Shown: piece by piece, positions 43,652 through 52,246 of the stretch | How positions within the stretch are numbered: position 1 is the stretch's first letter | How the letters are laid out: the number at the start of each line of letters is the position of its first letter | Assembly (NCBI RefSeq): GCF_021742065.1 | Contig: NZ_JAKKIE010000014.1 | Location: 12,584-76,583, forward strand | Origin: Rhizorhapis sp. SPR117 | Lineage (GTDB): Bacteria; Pseudomonadota; Alphaproteobacteria; Sphingomonadales; Sphingomonadaceae | Length of the DNA: 64,000 nt | Direction: 5' to 3' | Notes under the pieces: model-generated | Told to the model about the DNA's origin: nothing | What the model saw: the letters and a program-made list of their open reading frames with translations, nothing else | Database searches by the model: none | Translations under genes and position numbers: made by a program

Positions 43652-44998
43652 ATGAAGAAGATGACTCGCAAAAAGCCCCAAACATTCCATGTAAAATCCT
43701 TTGGCTGCCAAATGAACGTCTATGACGGCGAGCGCATGTCCGAAATGCTCAGCGCCGAGGGGATGACCGCAGCGCAGGACAGCACCGACGCCGACATCGT
43801 TGTCCTGAATACCTGTCACATTCGTGAAAAGGCGGTGGACAAGGTCTATTCCGACATTGGTCGCCTGCGCCGCGACGATGGCACACGTCCGATGATTGCC
43901 GTAGCAGGCTGCGTCGCGCAGGCAGAGGGCGCAGAAATTCCTCGCCGCGCGCGCGAAGTCGATATCGTCGTTGGCCCGCAAGCCTATCATCGCCTTCCCT
44001 TTCTGATCGAAAAAGCGCGTAATGGCGAGGCCGCGCTCGACACCGACATGCCCGCCGCGTCCAAATTCGGCGCGCTTCCGAGCCGCGCCATGCAAAAGCG
44101 CCCCACCGCCTTTCTGACGGTGCAGGAAGGCTGCGACAAATTCTGCACCTATTGTGTCGTTCCCTACACACGCGGCGCGGAAATCAGCCGGCCCTGGAAC
44201 GCGATCATCGATGAGGCAAAGGCGCTGATCGACGGCGGCGCGTGTGAAATCACCCTGCTCGGCCAGAACGTCAATGCCTGGACAGGCGACGATCCAGCGG
44301 GCCGCGCACAGGGGCTGGATGGTCTCATCCGCGCTCTGGATACCCTGCCGGGCCTGGAACGCATTCGCTATACGACCAGCCATCCCAACGACATGACCGA
44401 TGGCCTGATCGCCGCACATGGTGACGTTGAAAAGCTGATGCCCTTCCTGCACCTTCCCGTGCAATCGGGCAGCGACCCCATATTGAAGGCCATGAACCGC
44501 AGCCATAGCGCGAAATCTTATCTTGAAGTGCTGGACAAGGTGCGCGGAGTCCGTCCCGACATCGCGTTATCGGGCGACTTCATCGTCGGTTTTCCTGGCG
44601 AAAGCGAAGCGGATTTCGAAGCGACGATGCAGATCATCCGCGACGTGCACTATGCGCAGGCCTATTCCTTCAAATATTCACCCCGCCCGGGCACGCCAGC
44701 CGCCACAATGGCGGATCAGATCCCCGCATCGGTTATGGATGAACGCCTGCAACGCCTGCAAACTCTGCTCAACGAACAGCAATATGCATTCAATCAGGCC
44801 AGCGTCGGCAAACAAACCTCTATTCTGCTTGAAAGAGCGGGCCGCCGTCCGGGCCAACTCGTCGGCAAGACTCCCTGGCTCCAGTCAGTCCATGTGCAGG
44901 CCGATGGAGCGCAGATTGGCGACATGATCGCCGTCGATATTATTTCCGCCGGTCCCAACAGCCTTCATGGCGAAATCGTGAAAAGGAAAGCAGCTTGA
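43652..44998 (+). CDS. miaB: tRNA-2-methylthio-N6-dimethylallyladenosine synthase MiaB
   Basis: A 448-aa radical-SAM methylthiotransferase that adds the 2-methylthio group to i6A37 of tRNAs. The N-terminal UPF0004 domain holds the auxiliary cluster cysteines Cys19, Cys55 and Cys87. The radical-SAM cluster is Cys161-x3-Cys165-x2-Cys168 in GCDKFCTYC. The TRAM domain is at the C-terminus. It directly follows plsC and precedes phoH by 43 bases, a conserved alphaproteobacterial order. Confidence 0.95.
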   Translation: MKKMTRKKPQTFHVKSFGCQMNVYDGERMSEMLSAEGMTAAQDSTDADIVVLNTCHIREKAVDKVYSDIGRLRRDDGTRPMIAVAGCVAQAEGAEIPRRAREVDIVVGPQAYHRLPFLIEKARNGEAALDTDMPAASKFGALPSRAMQKRPTAFLTVQEGCDKFCTYCVVPYTRGAEISRPWNAIIDEAKALIDGGACEITLLGQNVNAWTGDDPAGRAQGLDGLIRALDTLPGLERIRYTTSHPNDMTDGLIAAHGDVEKLMPFLHLPVQSGSDPILKAMNRSHSAKSYLEVLDKVRGVRPDIALSGDFIVGFPGESEADFEATMQIIRDVHYAQAYSFKYSPRPGTPAATMADQIPASVMDERLQRLQTLLNEQQYAFNQASVGKQTSILLERAGRRPGQLVGKTPWLQSVHVQADGAQIGDMIAVDIISAGPNSLHGEIVKRKAA

Positions 44999-45041
44999 GC
45001 CCAAATTTCGTCGCGTCGGCACAGGAAGGGAACAGCCACTA

Positions 45042-46037
45042 ATGGCGAAAAAGCACGTACAGGCCGAACCCGGCGATCAAGGCCGTATCGAAGTCATATT
45101 CGAAAAGCCCCATCTGCTTGGCGCGCTATTTGGTGAATATGACCAGAACCTCGTGGCCATTGAAAACCGTCTGGGCGTTTATATCGCCGCGCGCGGAAAC
45201 AAGCTGCAGATAGAGGGCAACGCGGAAGCCGCTGGCCGCGCCCGCGACGTGCTGACCGGCCTCTACAACCGCATTGTTGGTGGGCAGCAGATCGACGCAG
45301 GCGCGGTGGAGGCCGTAATCGCCATGTCGGCCGAACCCACTCTGGACGGCATCATCCGCACCGACGTCAGCCAGCCGCCATCGGTCATGATCCGGACGCG
45401 CAAGAAAACCATCGTTCCGCGCTCTACCATGCAAATCCGTTATATGGAGGCCCTTGCCCGCGATCAGATGATATTTGCGTTGGGGCCGGCAGGCACCGGC
45501 AAGACGTATCTCGCCGTAGCGCAAGCAGTGAGCCAGTTGATCACCGGATCGGTCGATCGCCTGATCCTGTCTCGTCCCGCTGTCGAGGCGGGCGAGCGTC
45601 TGGGTTTCCTGCCCGGCGATATGAAGGATAAGGTCGACCCCTATCTGCGCCCGCTCTATGACGCGCTTTACGATACGCTGCCCGCCGAACAGGTGGAACG
45701 CCGTATCACCAGCGGGGAAATCGAAATCGCGCCGCTGGCCTTCATGCGCGGCCGCACGCTGGCCAATGCTTTCATCATATTGGACGAGGCGCAGAACACA
45801 TCGGCAGCGCAAATGAAGATGTTCCTCACCCGTTTTGGCGAAAACAGCCGCATGGTCATTTGCGGCGATCCCAAGCAGGTCGACCTCCCCGTCCCCGGTA
45901 CATCGGGGCTTGCCGATGCAGTATCTAAGCTGGAAGGGATCGAAGGCATAGCCACAATCCGTTTTGGCGCGGCCGACGTCGTACGCCATCCCATCGTCGG
46001 GCGCATCGTCGAGGCTTATGAGGGCAAGGATGCTTGA
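45042..46037 (+). CDS. phoH: PhoH-family ATPase
   Basis: A 331-aa PhoH/PhoL-type ATPase with an N-terminal KH-like part (LFGEYDQNLVAIENRLGVYI) and the P-loop GPAGTGKT at 148-155, RPAVEAGERLGFLPGD, and DEAQNTS (Walker B). Likely an RNA-related ATPase working with the rRNA maturation endonuclease YbeY, whose gene overlaps its stop by 8 bases. GGAAGGG is 10 bases or so upstream of ATG 45042. Confidence 0.92.
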   Translation: MAKKHVQAEPGDQGRIEVIFEKPHLLGALFGEYDQNLVAIENRLGVYIAARGNKLQIEGNAEAAGRARDVLTGLYNRIVGGQQIDAGAVEAVIAMSAEPTLDGIIRTDVSQPPSVMIRTRKKTIVPRSTMQIRYMEALARDQMIFALGPAGTGKTYLAVAQAVSQLITGSVDRLILSRPAVEAGERLGFLPGDMKDKVDPYLRPLYDALYDTLPAEQVERRITSGEIEIAPLAFMRGRTLANAFIILDEAQNTSAAQMKMFLTRFGENSRMVICGDPKQVDLPVPGTSGLADAVSKLEGIEGIATIRFGAADVVRHPIVGRIVEAYEGKDA

Positions 46038-46539
46038 AATCGCCGTTCAGAATGACGGCGTCTGGCCAGGTGATACCGATTGGGAAACACTGGCACAACG
46101 GGCCGTGACATCGGCCATCGCGCATAGCCCCTATGCCCAATATATCGACATGCCGGCGATGTTTGAAGTCGCAGTAAAGCTCACCAGCGATGCCGAAGTT
46201 CAGCATCTCAATGCTCAATATCGGGGGAAAGACAAGCCGACGAACGTTTTGTCCTTCCCGCTTGTTCAGCCTGATCTGCTGGAAGTGCAATCGAATGGCG
46301 ACGACGGTGAAATCTTGCTGGGCGACATTGTGCTTGCCCGTAGCGTGTGCATTCACGAAGCGGTAGAAAAGCATATTTCAGTTGCCGATCACGCCACGCA
46401 TCTTATTGTTCACGGCACTTTTCATTTGCTTGGTTATGACCATATGGAGGAATCAGAGGCCGAAGCGATGGAGGAGCTGGAAATCGCAGCACTCGGCGCC
46501 ATCGGCATTGCCGACCCCTATGACGACAAAGACAGATAA
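46030..46539 (+). CDS. ybeY: Endoribonuclease YbeY (rRNA maturation factor)
   Basis: A 169-aa zinc metalloenzyme needed for 16S rRNA 3'-end maturation and ribosome quality control. The zinc motif H-x3-H-x5-H is complete: His128, His132, His138 in HGTFHLLGYDH. Also KPTNVLSFP and LLGDIVLA. ATG 46030 overlaps the phoH stop by 8 bases. The order phoH-ybeY-corC is conserved across Proteobacteria. Confidence 0.95.
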   Translation: MLEIAVQNDGVWPGDTDWETLAQRAVTSAIAHSPYAQYIDMPAMFEVAVKLTSDAEVQHLNAQYRGKDKPTNVLSFPLVQPDLLEVQSNGDDGEILLGDIVLARSVCIHEAVEKHISVADHATHLIVHGTFHLLGYDHMEESEAEAMEELEIAALGAIGIADPYDDKDR

Positions 46540-46556
46540 GGACGCAAGAAACAGAA

Positions 46557-47495
46557 ATGGCTGACGACAGTAGCCACTCCGTTCAGAAAGACGCCGGACA
46601 AAAAGAACCGGCCAGTAACGAAGGCGGACGAATATGGCGGGGGCTGCGGTCCCTGCTTTTCGGCAATGAAGGTGACCAGACGCTCCGCAAAGAGCTGGAA
46701 GACGCCATCGACGAATATGATGAGGACGATCATGGTGTATCGTCCAACAATGGCGATCTGTCCCCGATCGAACGCCAGATGGTCAAGAATCTTCTCCATT
46801 TTGGCGAACACACGGTCGACGACGTCTCGGTCCCGCGCGCCGACATCATAGCGATCGAGGAAAGCGCCAGTTTCGACGATCTCGTGGCCCTGTTTGCGGA
46901 AGCCGGCCACAGCCGCATTCCCGTCTATCGGGAAAGCCTGGACACAATTGTCGGCATGATTCACATCCGCGACGCATTTGCCATATTGGCGAGCGAGGCC
47001 CCTCATCCCAAGGAGCTTTCTACTCTGATCCGTCAGCCGATCTACGTCCCTGAAAGCATGGGCGTGCTCGATCTGCTGGCAGAAATGCGCGCGAAACGTA
47101 CGCATCTGGCTATCGTACTGGACGAATATTCGGGCACCGAAGGCCTTGTCACCATCGAGGATCTGGTCGAGGAAATCGTCGGCGATATCGAGGACGAGCA
47201 TGATGACGAGCCCGAGGCCCTGCTGATCCCCTGCGACGATGGTATCTGGGAAGCCGATGCCCGCGCCGAACTGGATGACATCGCTCGCGATATCGACCCG
47301 ACACTCGGCGAAGTCGAAGAGGACGTTGACACCTTGGGTGGCCTCGCGTTCGTCATTGCCGGCTATGTCCCGGAGCCGGGCGAAATCCTGACCCACGCAG
47401 AAAGCGGTTGGCGGCTGGAGATTCTGGACGGCGATCAGCGCAGGGTGACGCGATTACGCCTGCATCCGCCCGTCAAAGAGGCGGTAGCGGAGTAG
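46557..47495 (+). CDS. corC: CBS-domain transporter-associated protein CorC/TlyC type
   Basis: A 312-aa cytoplasmic protein without membrane helices: a divergent N-terminus, two CBS domains (about 85-205, with VPRADIIAIEE, HSRIPVYRESLDTIVGMIHIRD, and LDEYSGTEGLVTIEDLVEEIVGDIEDE in parts), and a C-terminal CorC_HlyC domain. It is linked to Mg/Co export and resistance in enteric bacteria. In related genomes the lipoprotein acyltransferase gene lnt usually follows; here a 400-base gap and the nitrate cluster follow instead. Confidence 0.92.
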   Translation: MADDSSHSVQKDAGQKEPASNEGGRIWRGLRSLLFGNEGDQTLRKELEDAIDEYDEDDHGVSSNNGDLSPIERQMVKNLLHFGEHTVDDVSVPRADIIAIEESASFDDLVALFAEAGHSRIPVYRESLDTIVGMIHIRDAFAILASEAPHPKELSTLIRQPIYVPESMGVLDLLAEMRAKRTHLAIVLDEYSGTEGLVTIEDLVEEIVGDIEDEHDDEPEALLIPCDDGIWEADARAELDDIARDIDPTLGEVEEDVDTLGGLAFVIAGYVPEPGEILTHAESGWRLEILDGDQRRVTRLRLHPPVKEAVAE

Positions 47496-47645
47496 GAAAA
47501 ATTTTCGTTGCGTCGCAAAATATACGGGTAAGCCGCCACTGATATTCCGCTGACATTCGCGGGCCACTCACCTCCGTCCGGCGTGGTACCGCTGCCGGGG
47601 CAGGCACTTGCAGGATATGCTATTTACCCGTTAAACCCTTCGCAG
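47496..47645. other. Gap between corC and the nitrate leader RNA
   Basis: Probably contains the promoter of the nitrate operon. A -24/-12 sigma-54 site of canonical spacing was looked for and not found; GGCAC and TTGC occur at 47603-47612 but directly adjacent, not 5 bases apart. No gene is seen. Confidence 0.4.
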
Positions 47646-47838
47646 GTGCAAAATATGCACTTGATAGCCTGTGAATCTCATGACATATGGAGCGTACAGG
47701 CAACGCTGCCTGATTCTCTATATTCCAGATCGTCCATTGGGGGGCGAAGTTTTGGAAAGGCGATCCCCCAGGGGACAGGCCAAAGGCAATGATGCCGCCC
47801 GACGAGCCACTAGGCTGACAGTCTGGGCGGCTTTTTTT
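47646..47838 (+). promoter_or_regulatory. Nitrate operon leader RNA with candidate ANTAR (NasT/NasR) hairpins
   Basis: Upstream of nrtA lie a hairpin GTGCA/TGCAC (47646-47660, 5-base loop) and a hairpin CAGGC/GCCTG (47697-47712) whose 6-base loop AACGCT has A at position 1 and G at position 4, the signature bound by ANTAR antiterminators. About 80 bases later comes a strong intrinsic terminator (47794-47838) before the first gene. This layout is that of nitrate/nitrite-responsive antitermination leaders. No nasT/nasR gene is in the window. Confidence 0.6.
47794..47838 (+). terminator. Intrinsic terminator inside the nitrate operon leader
   Basis: GCCGCCC (47794-47800) pairs with GGGCGGC (47825-47831), followed by seven T (47832-47838). 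Inner pairings GAC/GTC and AGCC/GGCT lengthen the stem. It lies 60 bases before the nrtA start and would stop transcription unless antitermination occurs. Confidence 0.85.
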
Positions 47839-47897
47839 ATGCCTTTTTGCCATGACCCGGATCGCCTTTCGGCGAAATTTCGAAAGGGTCAGAACAA

Positions 47898-49331
47898 ATG
47901 TTGGATAAACGTGGTTTCCTGAAAAAAAGCGGTTCGCTGATGGCTCTCGTGCTGACCTCCTCTCTTCTGGCGGCGTGCGGCAGCAGCAGCAAGAGCGAAG
48001 GCGGCAATACGGTCGCAGCCGCAGCATTGCCCGAAGGGGCAGTGGAAAAGCCTGTCTTGAAGCTCGGTTTCATCAAACTGACTGACATGGCCCCGCTCGC
48101 CATTGCCAGGGAAAAAGGCTTCTTCGCTGAAGAAGGCCTCAACGTCACGTTGGAACCGCAGGCAAACTGGAAGGTTCTGCTCGACGGCGTTATCGGCGGG
48201 CAGCTTGATGGTGCGCATATGCTGGCCGGGCAGCCGCTGGCCGCGACCATCGGTTACGGCACCAAGGCCGACCTGATCGCGCCGCTCAGCCTCGACCTGA
48301 ACGGCAATGCAATCACGCTGTCCAACAAGGTATGGGCCATGATCGAACCGAGCCTGCCCAAAGGCCCGGACGGCAAGCCGGTACACCCGATTTCCGCCTC
48401 CGCACTGAAGCCCGTGGTCGCAAGCTTTAACAAGCAAGGCAAGCCCTTCAAGATGGGCATGGTTTTCCCGGTTTCGACGCATAATTACGAACTGCGCTAC
48501 TGGCTGGCTGCCGGCGGACTCAATCCCGGCTATTATACGCCGGGCGATGTGTCGGGCCTGGTCGATGCCGAAGTGCAGCTATCGGTGACGCCACCGCCGC
48601 AGATGCCCGCTACACTGGAAGCCGGAACGATCGAAGGCTATTGCGTGGGCGAACCCTGGAACCAGGCCGCCGTACAGAAAAAAATCGGCGTTCCCGTCAT
48701 CACCGACGAACAAATCTGGCACCTCAACCCTGAAAAGGTTCTGGGTCTGCGCAAGGATTTCGCTGAGAAATATCCGCAGACCACTGCCGCAATGCTCCGC
48801 GCTATCATCAAGGCTCAGCAATGGCTGGATGCGGATAATGGCAAAAACCGCGCCGAAGCCGTGAAGATCCTGTCGCAACCCAATTATGTCGGGGCCGACG
48901 AAAAGGTGATTGCGGCGTCAATGACCGGCAAGTTTACCTTTGGCCCTGGTGACACCCGCCCGGCGCCGGAATTCAACATCTTCTTCCAGAATTACGCCGG
49001 TTATCCCTTCTATTCGGACGCCGTCTGGTATCTGACGCAGATGCGCCGTTGGGGCCAGGTCGCTGAAGAAAAGGCCGACCAGTGGTATTTTGACACCGCC
49101 AAGGCCGTCTATCGCCCCGACCTCTATATGGCTGCGGCCAAAGGTCTGGTCGACAAGGGCGTAATCCCCGCCGACAGCCTGCCCGATACCGACGGTTTCA
49201 AGGCGCCCCAAAGTGGCTTCATCGATGGCAAAATCTACGACGGCAAGAAGCCCAACGCCTATCTGGCCCAGTTCCCGATCGGCCTGAAAGGCAAAGCCAC
49301 CGTCACCGCCGCTGGCGTCAAGTCCAACTAA
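47898..49331 (+). CDS. nrtA: Nitrate ABC transporter substrate-binding lipoprotein (NrtA family)
   Basis: A 477-aa periplasmic binding protein of the NrtA/CmpA family. The lipobox is LLAAC (Cys at about residue 27), so it is lipid-anchored. The binding domain includes [44 protein letters not shown] and [18 protein letters not shown]. It captures nitrate (perhaps nitrite) for NrtB/NrtCD. The ribosome site AAAGGG lies 13 bases upstream of ATG 47898, a weak arrangement. First gene of the nitrate assimilation operon. Confidence 0.9.
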   Translation: MLDKRGFLKKSGSLMALVLTSSLLAACGSSSKSEGGNTVAAAALPEGAVEKPVLKLGFIKLTDMAPLAIAREKGFFAEEGLNVTLEPQANWKVLLDGVIGGQLDGAHMLAGQPLAATIGYGTKADLIAPLSLDLNGNAITLSNKVWAMIEPSLPKGPDGKPVHPISASALKPVVASFNKQGKPFKMGMVFPVSTHNYELRYWLAAGGLNPGYYTPGDVSGLVDAEVQLSVTPPPQMPATLEAGTIEGYCVGEPWNQAAVQKKIGVPVITDEQIWHLNPEKVLGLRKDFAEKYPQTTAAMLRAIIKAQQWLDADNGKNRAEAVKILSQPNYVGADEKVIAASMTGKFTFGPGDTRPAPEFNIFFQNYAGYPFYSDAVWYLTQMRRWGQVAEEKADQWYFDTAKAVYRPDLYMAAAKGLVDKGVIPADSLPDTDGFKAPQSGFIDGKIYDGKKPNAYLAQFPIGLKGKATVTAAGVKSN

Positions 49332-49379
49332 GCAAGAATGCTATTTGAGTACGATTGAATGAGTAACGGAGACAATGCG

Positions 49380-50489
49380 ATGAGCAATGTAGCGATTTTG
49401 CGGAAAGACAGCGGGGAGACAGAAGCGAACACCGCGCCCGCCGCCGCAAGCGAAACCCGGAACGCCGCTCCCATGGCGCCGGAGAAGTCCTCGAATGGGG
49501 CTTCTCCGGAACGGGCAGCGGTGGAGGGTTTCAAGGCTCTGCTCAACCGCATTGTCCCCGAAGCCAAAGATGTTTCGAAGTTTGCAAAGGGTCTGATTTG
49601 GCCGCTGATCGGCATTTTTTCTTTCCTTGCGCTTTGGGCGGTGCTCGCTCCGCAAGTCGATACATCGCTCGGCGCACTTCCCGGCCCTGTTGAGGTAGCA
49701 GAGCAGGGCGTGGCGCTATACCACGAATATCAAGCCACTGCCGAGGCCAAGACCGAATTCTATGCCGCGCAGGATGCCCGCAATGCCGCGCTGGAGGCGG
49801 TGGGGCGCGGGGCCGAAACGCAAGAGTTTACCTATGCGGGCGCGCCTACTTTCATTGATCAGATATTCACCTCGCTCAAAACTGTGGCGCTTGGCTTCAT
49901 CCTTGCCAGTCTGTTCGCGGTGCCGCTGGGCCTTGTCTGCGGCCTGTCTAAACGGGTGAATGCGGCGATCAATCCTCTGGTTCAGATTTTCAAGCCCGTC
50001 AGTCCGCTGGCCTGGCTACCCATCGTCACCATGGTCATTTCCGCGACCATGGCCGGACCGGACCCGATGCTGCCCAAAAGCTTCGTCATTTCCGCTATCG
50101 TGGTGATGCTATGCTCGCTCTGGTCAACGCTGATCAATACGGCGATCGGGGCGGCTTCCATTGACAAGGACTTGCTCAACGTCGGCCGTGTGTTGCGCCT
50201 GACATGGTTCCAGCAATTGACCAAGCTCGTGATACCAAGTGCGCTGCCCTATATTTTCACCGGCATGCGTCTGTCGCTGGGCGTGGGCTGGATGGTGCTG
50301 ATTGCCGCCGAAATGCTGGCGCAGAACCCGGGCCTTGGCAAATTCGTCTGGGATGAGTTCCAGAACGGGTCCAGCCAGTCGCTGTCGCGCATCATGTTCG
50401 CGGTCATCGTGATCGGCCTTATCGGCTTCCTGCTCGACCGCCTCATGGGCGCGCTTCAAGCACTCGCCAGCCGTAATCACGCCATCTGA
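49380..50489 (+). CDS. nrtB: Nitrate ABC transporter permease (NrtB family)
   Basis: A 369-aa permease with six predicted helices after a long Ala-rich cytoplasmic N-terminus (about 70 residues). Family pieces: IFTSLKTVALGFILASLFAVPLGL, INPLVQIFKPVSPLAWLPIVTM, and the EAA-type loop LNVGRVLRLTWFQQLTKLVIPSALPYIFTGMRLSLG (in parts). ATG 49380 has GGAG 8 bases upstream; ATG 49359, seven codons earlier, is possible. It is 48 bases downstream of nrtA and 10 before nrtCD. Confidence 0.9.
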   Translation: MSNVAILRKDSGETEANTAPAAASETRNAAPMAPEKSSNGASPERAAVEGFKALLNRIVPEAKDVSKFAKGLIWPLIGIFSFLALWAVLAPQVDTSLGALPGPVEVAEQGVALYHEYQATAEAKTEFYAAQDARNAALEAVGRGAETQEFTYAGAPTFIDQIFTSLKTVALGFILASLFAVPLGLVCGLSKRVNAAINPLVQIFKPVSPLAWLPIVTMVISATMAGPDPMLPKSFVISAIVVMLCSLWSTLINTAIGAASIDKDLLNVGRVLRLTWFQQLTKLVIPSALPYIFTGMRLSLGVGWMVLIAAEMLAQNPGLGKFVWDEFQNGSSQSLSRIMFAVIVIGLIGFLLDRLMGALQALASRNHAI

Positions 50490-50499
50490 AGGACGGAAT

Positions 50500-52185
50500 A
50501 TGACCCAGCCCATCCTTTCCCTGCGCAATATTTCCAAGGCTTATGTCGATGGAACCGGTACGCGGACGCAAGTGCTCAAGGGGATCGACCTTGATGTTGC
50601 CGAAGGCGAATTCATTGCGATCCTGGGTTTTTCCGGGTCAGGCAAGACGACGCTGATTTCGACCATCGCGGGCCTGATCGAGCCGGATGAGGGCGAAGTT
50701 GTCATCAAGGGCGAAGTCAGCAAAGGGACCGGACCGGATCGGGGACTGGTTTTCCAAAGCTATTCGCTGTTCCCATGGCTGACGGTGGAAGGCAATGTGC
50801 GCCTTGCCGTCGATGCCGTTCACAAGGGGCTGGACAAGACCGCGCGCGACGCAATGGTTAAATCGACCATTGATCTGGTCGGCCTGTCCCACGCCATGGA
50901 TCGCAAGCCCGCGCAGCTTTCCGGTGGAATGCGGCAGCGGGTGGCTGTGGCGCGGGCGCTGGCGATGAAGCCGGAAATATTGTTGCTCGATGAGCCGCTC
51001 TCCGCCCTCGATGCCCTTACCCGCGCCAAGCTGCAGAAAGAAATCGATCGGATCCGGGAACAGGAAAAGCGGACTATCATCCTCATCACCAATGACGTGG
51101 ATGAAGCGCTGCTGCTCGCCGACCGGGTAGCGGTGCTGGAGCCTGCTCCCTCGGCAAAAATCGGTCGGATCTACGACGTGACCATCGCCCGCCCACGCGA
51201 CCGGACGGCGATGAATCACGATGAAACGTTCAAGGCGCTACGCAATCAGATTGCAGGCTATCTTGGCGCACTCAATGAAGGGCAAAAGGCTATCGCGGCG
51301 GAAAATGAAGGACGACTGCCCGATGTGACGCCGATCAGTCTGCTCGCTCCGCCCAAGGCTTATCAGGACGCCGCGGTGACCAATATGAGCCGCCGTTATC
51401 TGGAATTCTTCAATCTGAAGAAGATTTATCCGACGCCCAAGGGTCCGCTCACCGTCCTCGAAAATTTCAATCTACTGATGGACAAGGGCGATTTCGTGTC
51501 GCTGATCGGCCATTCGGGCTGCGGCAAATCCACCGCGCTGACCATGGCGGCCGGCCTCAATGCCATCAGCGATGGCGGCATTGTTCTCGACGGGCATGAA
51601 ATTGACATAGCCGGACCCGACAAGGCCGTGGTGTTTCAATCGCCCTCGCTCATGCCCTGGCTGACCGCGCGGCAGAATGTGTCGGTGGGCGTGGAACGCG
51701 TCTATCCGCACGCCAGCCGGGCCGAACGGTGCGACATCGTTGAATATTATCTCCAACGCGTCGGCCTTGGCGATGCGATGGAGAAGCTCGCCGCCGACAT
51801 GTCCAACGGCATGCGGCAGCGCGTCGGCATTGCCCGCGCCTTTGCGCTCAGTCCCAAATTGCTGCTGCTTGATGAACCCTTCGGCATGCTCGACAGCCTG
51901 ACCCGTTGGGATTTGCAGGATGTGTTGATGGAGGTGTGGGAACGCACCAAAGTCACTGCCATCTGCGTCACCCATGATGTCGATGAGGCGATCCTGCTCG
52001 CCGACCGCGTCGTGATGATGACGAATGGGCCAAACGCCACGATCGGCAAGATACTGGAGGTCGATCTGCCACGTCCGCGCGACCGCAAGGCGTTGCTCGA
52101 ACATCCGAAATTCTATGGCTATCGCGAGGAGGTCCTTCAGTTCCTCGCCGACTATGAACATGGCGTGCACGCGGATGCCGCCTGA
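50500..52185 (+). CDS. Nitrate transport ATPase with two fused ABC domains (NrtC/NrtD fusion)
   Basis: A 561-aa protein containing two complete ABC ATPase domains. Domain 1 (about residues 5-255): Walker A GFSGSGKT (43-50), LSGGMRQR signature, LLLDEPLSALDA. A roughly 50-residue linker follows. Domain 2 (about 305-555): Walker A GHSGCGKST (from 337), signature MSNGMRQRVGIARA, LLLDEPFGMLDS. In cyanobacteria these would be separate NrtC and NrtD, and NrtC carries an extra binding domain, absent here. One chain thus supplies both ATPase sites for NrtB. The linker holds no known domain. Confidence 0.9.
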   Translation: MTQPILSLRNISKAYVDGTGTRTQVLKGIDLDVAEGEFIAILGFSGSGKTTLISTIAGLIEPDEGEVVIKGEVSKGTGPDRGLVFQSYSLFPWLTVEGNVRLAVDAVHKGLDKTARDAMVKSTIDLVGLSHAMDRKPAQLSGGMRQRVAVARALAMKPEILLLDEPLSALDALTRAKLQKEIDRIREQEKRTIILITNDVDEALLLADRVAVLEPAPSAKIGRIYDVTIARPRDRTAMNHDETFKALRNQIAGYLGALNEGQKAIAAENEGRLPDVTPISLLAPPKAYQDAAVTNMSRRYLEFFNLKKIYPTPKGPLTVLENFNLLMDKGDFVSLIGHSGCGKSTALTMAAGLNAISDGGIVLDGHEIDIAGPDKAVVFQSPSLMPWLTARQNVSVGVERVYPHASRAERCDIVEYYLQRVGLGDAMEKLAADMSNGMRQRVGIARAFALSPKLLLLDEPFGMLDSLTRWDLQDVLMEVWERTKVTAICVTHDVDEAILLADRVVMMTNGPNATIGKILEVDLPRPRDRKALLEHPKFYGYREEVLQFLADYEHGVHADAA

Positions 52186-52246
52186 ATCCTTAAGAGGGGA
52201 TGCTGCTGAAAGGTGGGGAAAATACACCATCAGTGGAGGAAAAACC

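Noticed and set aside
47581..47640. Sigma-54 promoter for the nitrate operon
   Set aside because: GGCAC and TTGC are present but not at the required spacing, and no GG-N10-GC arrangement fits.
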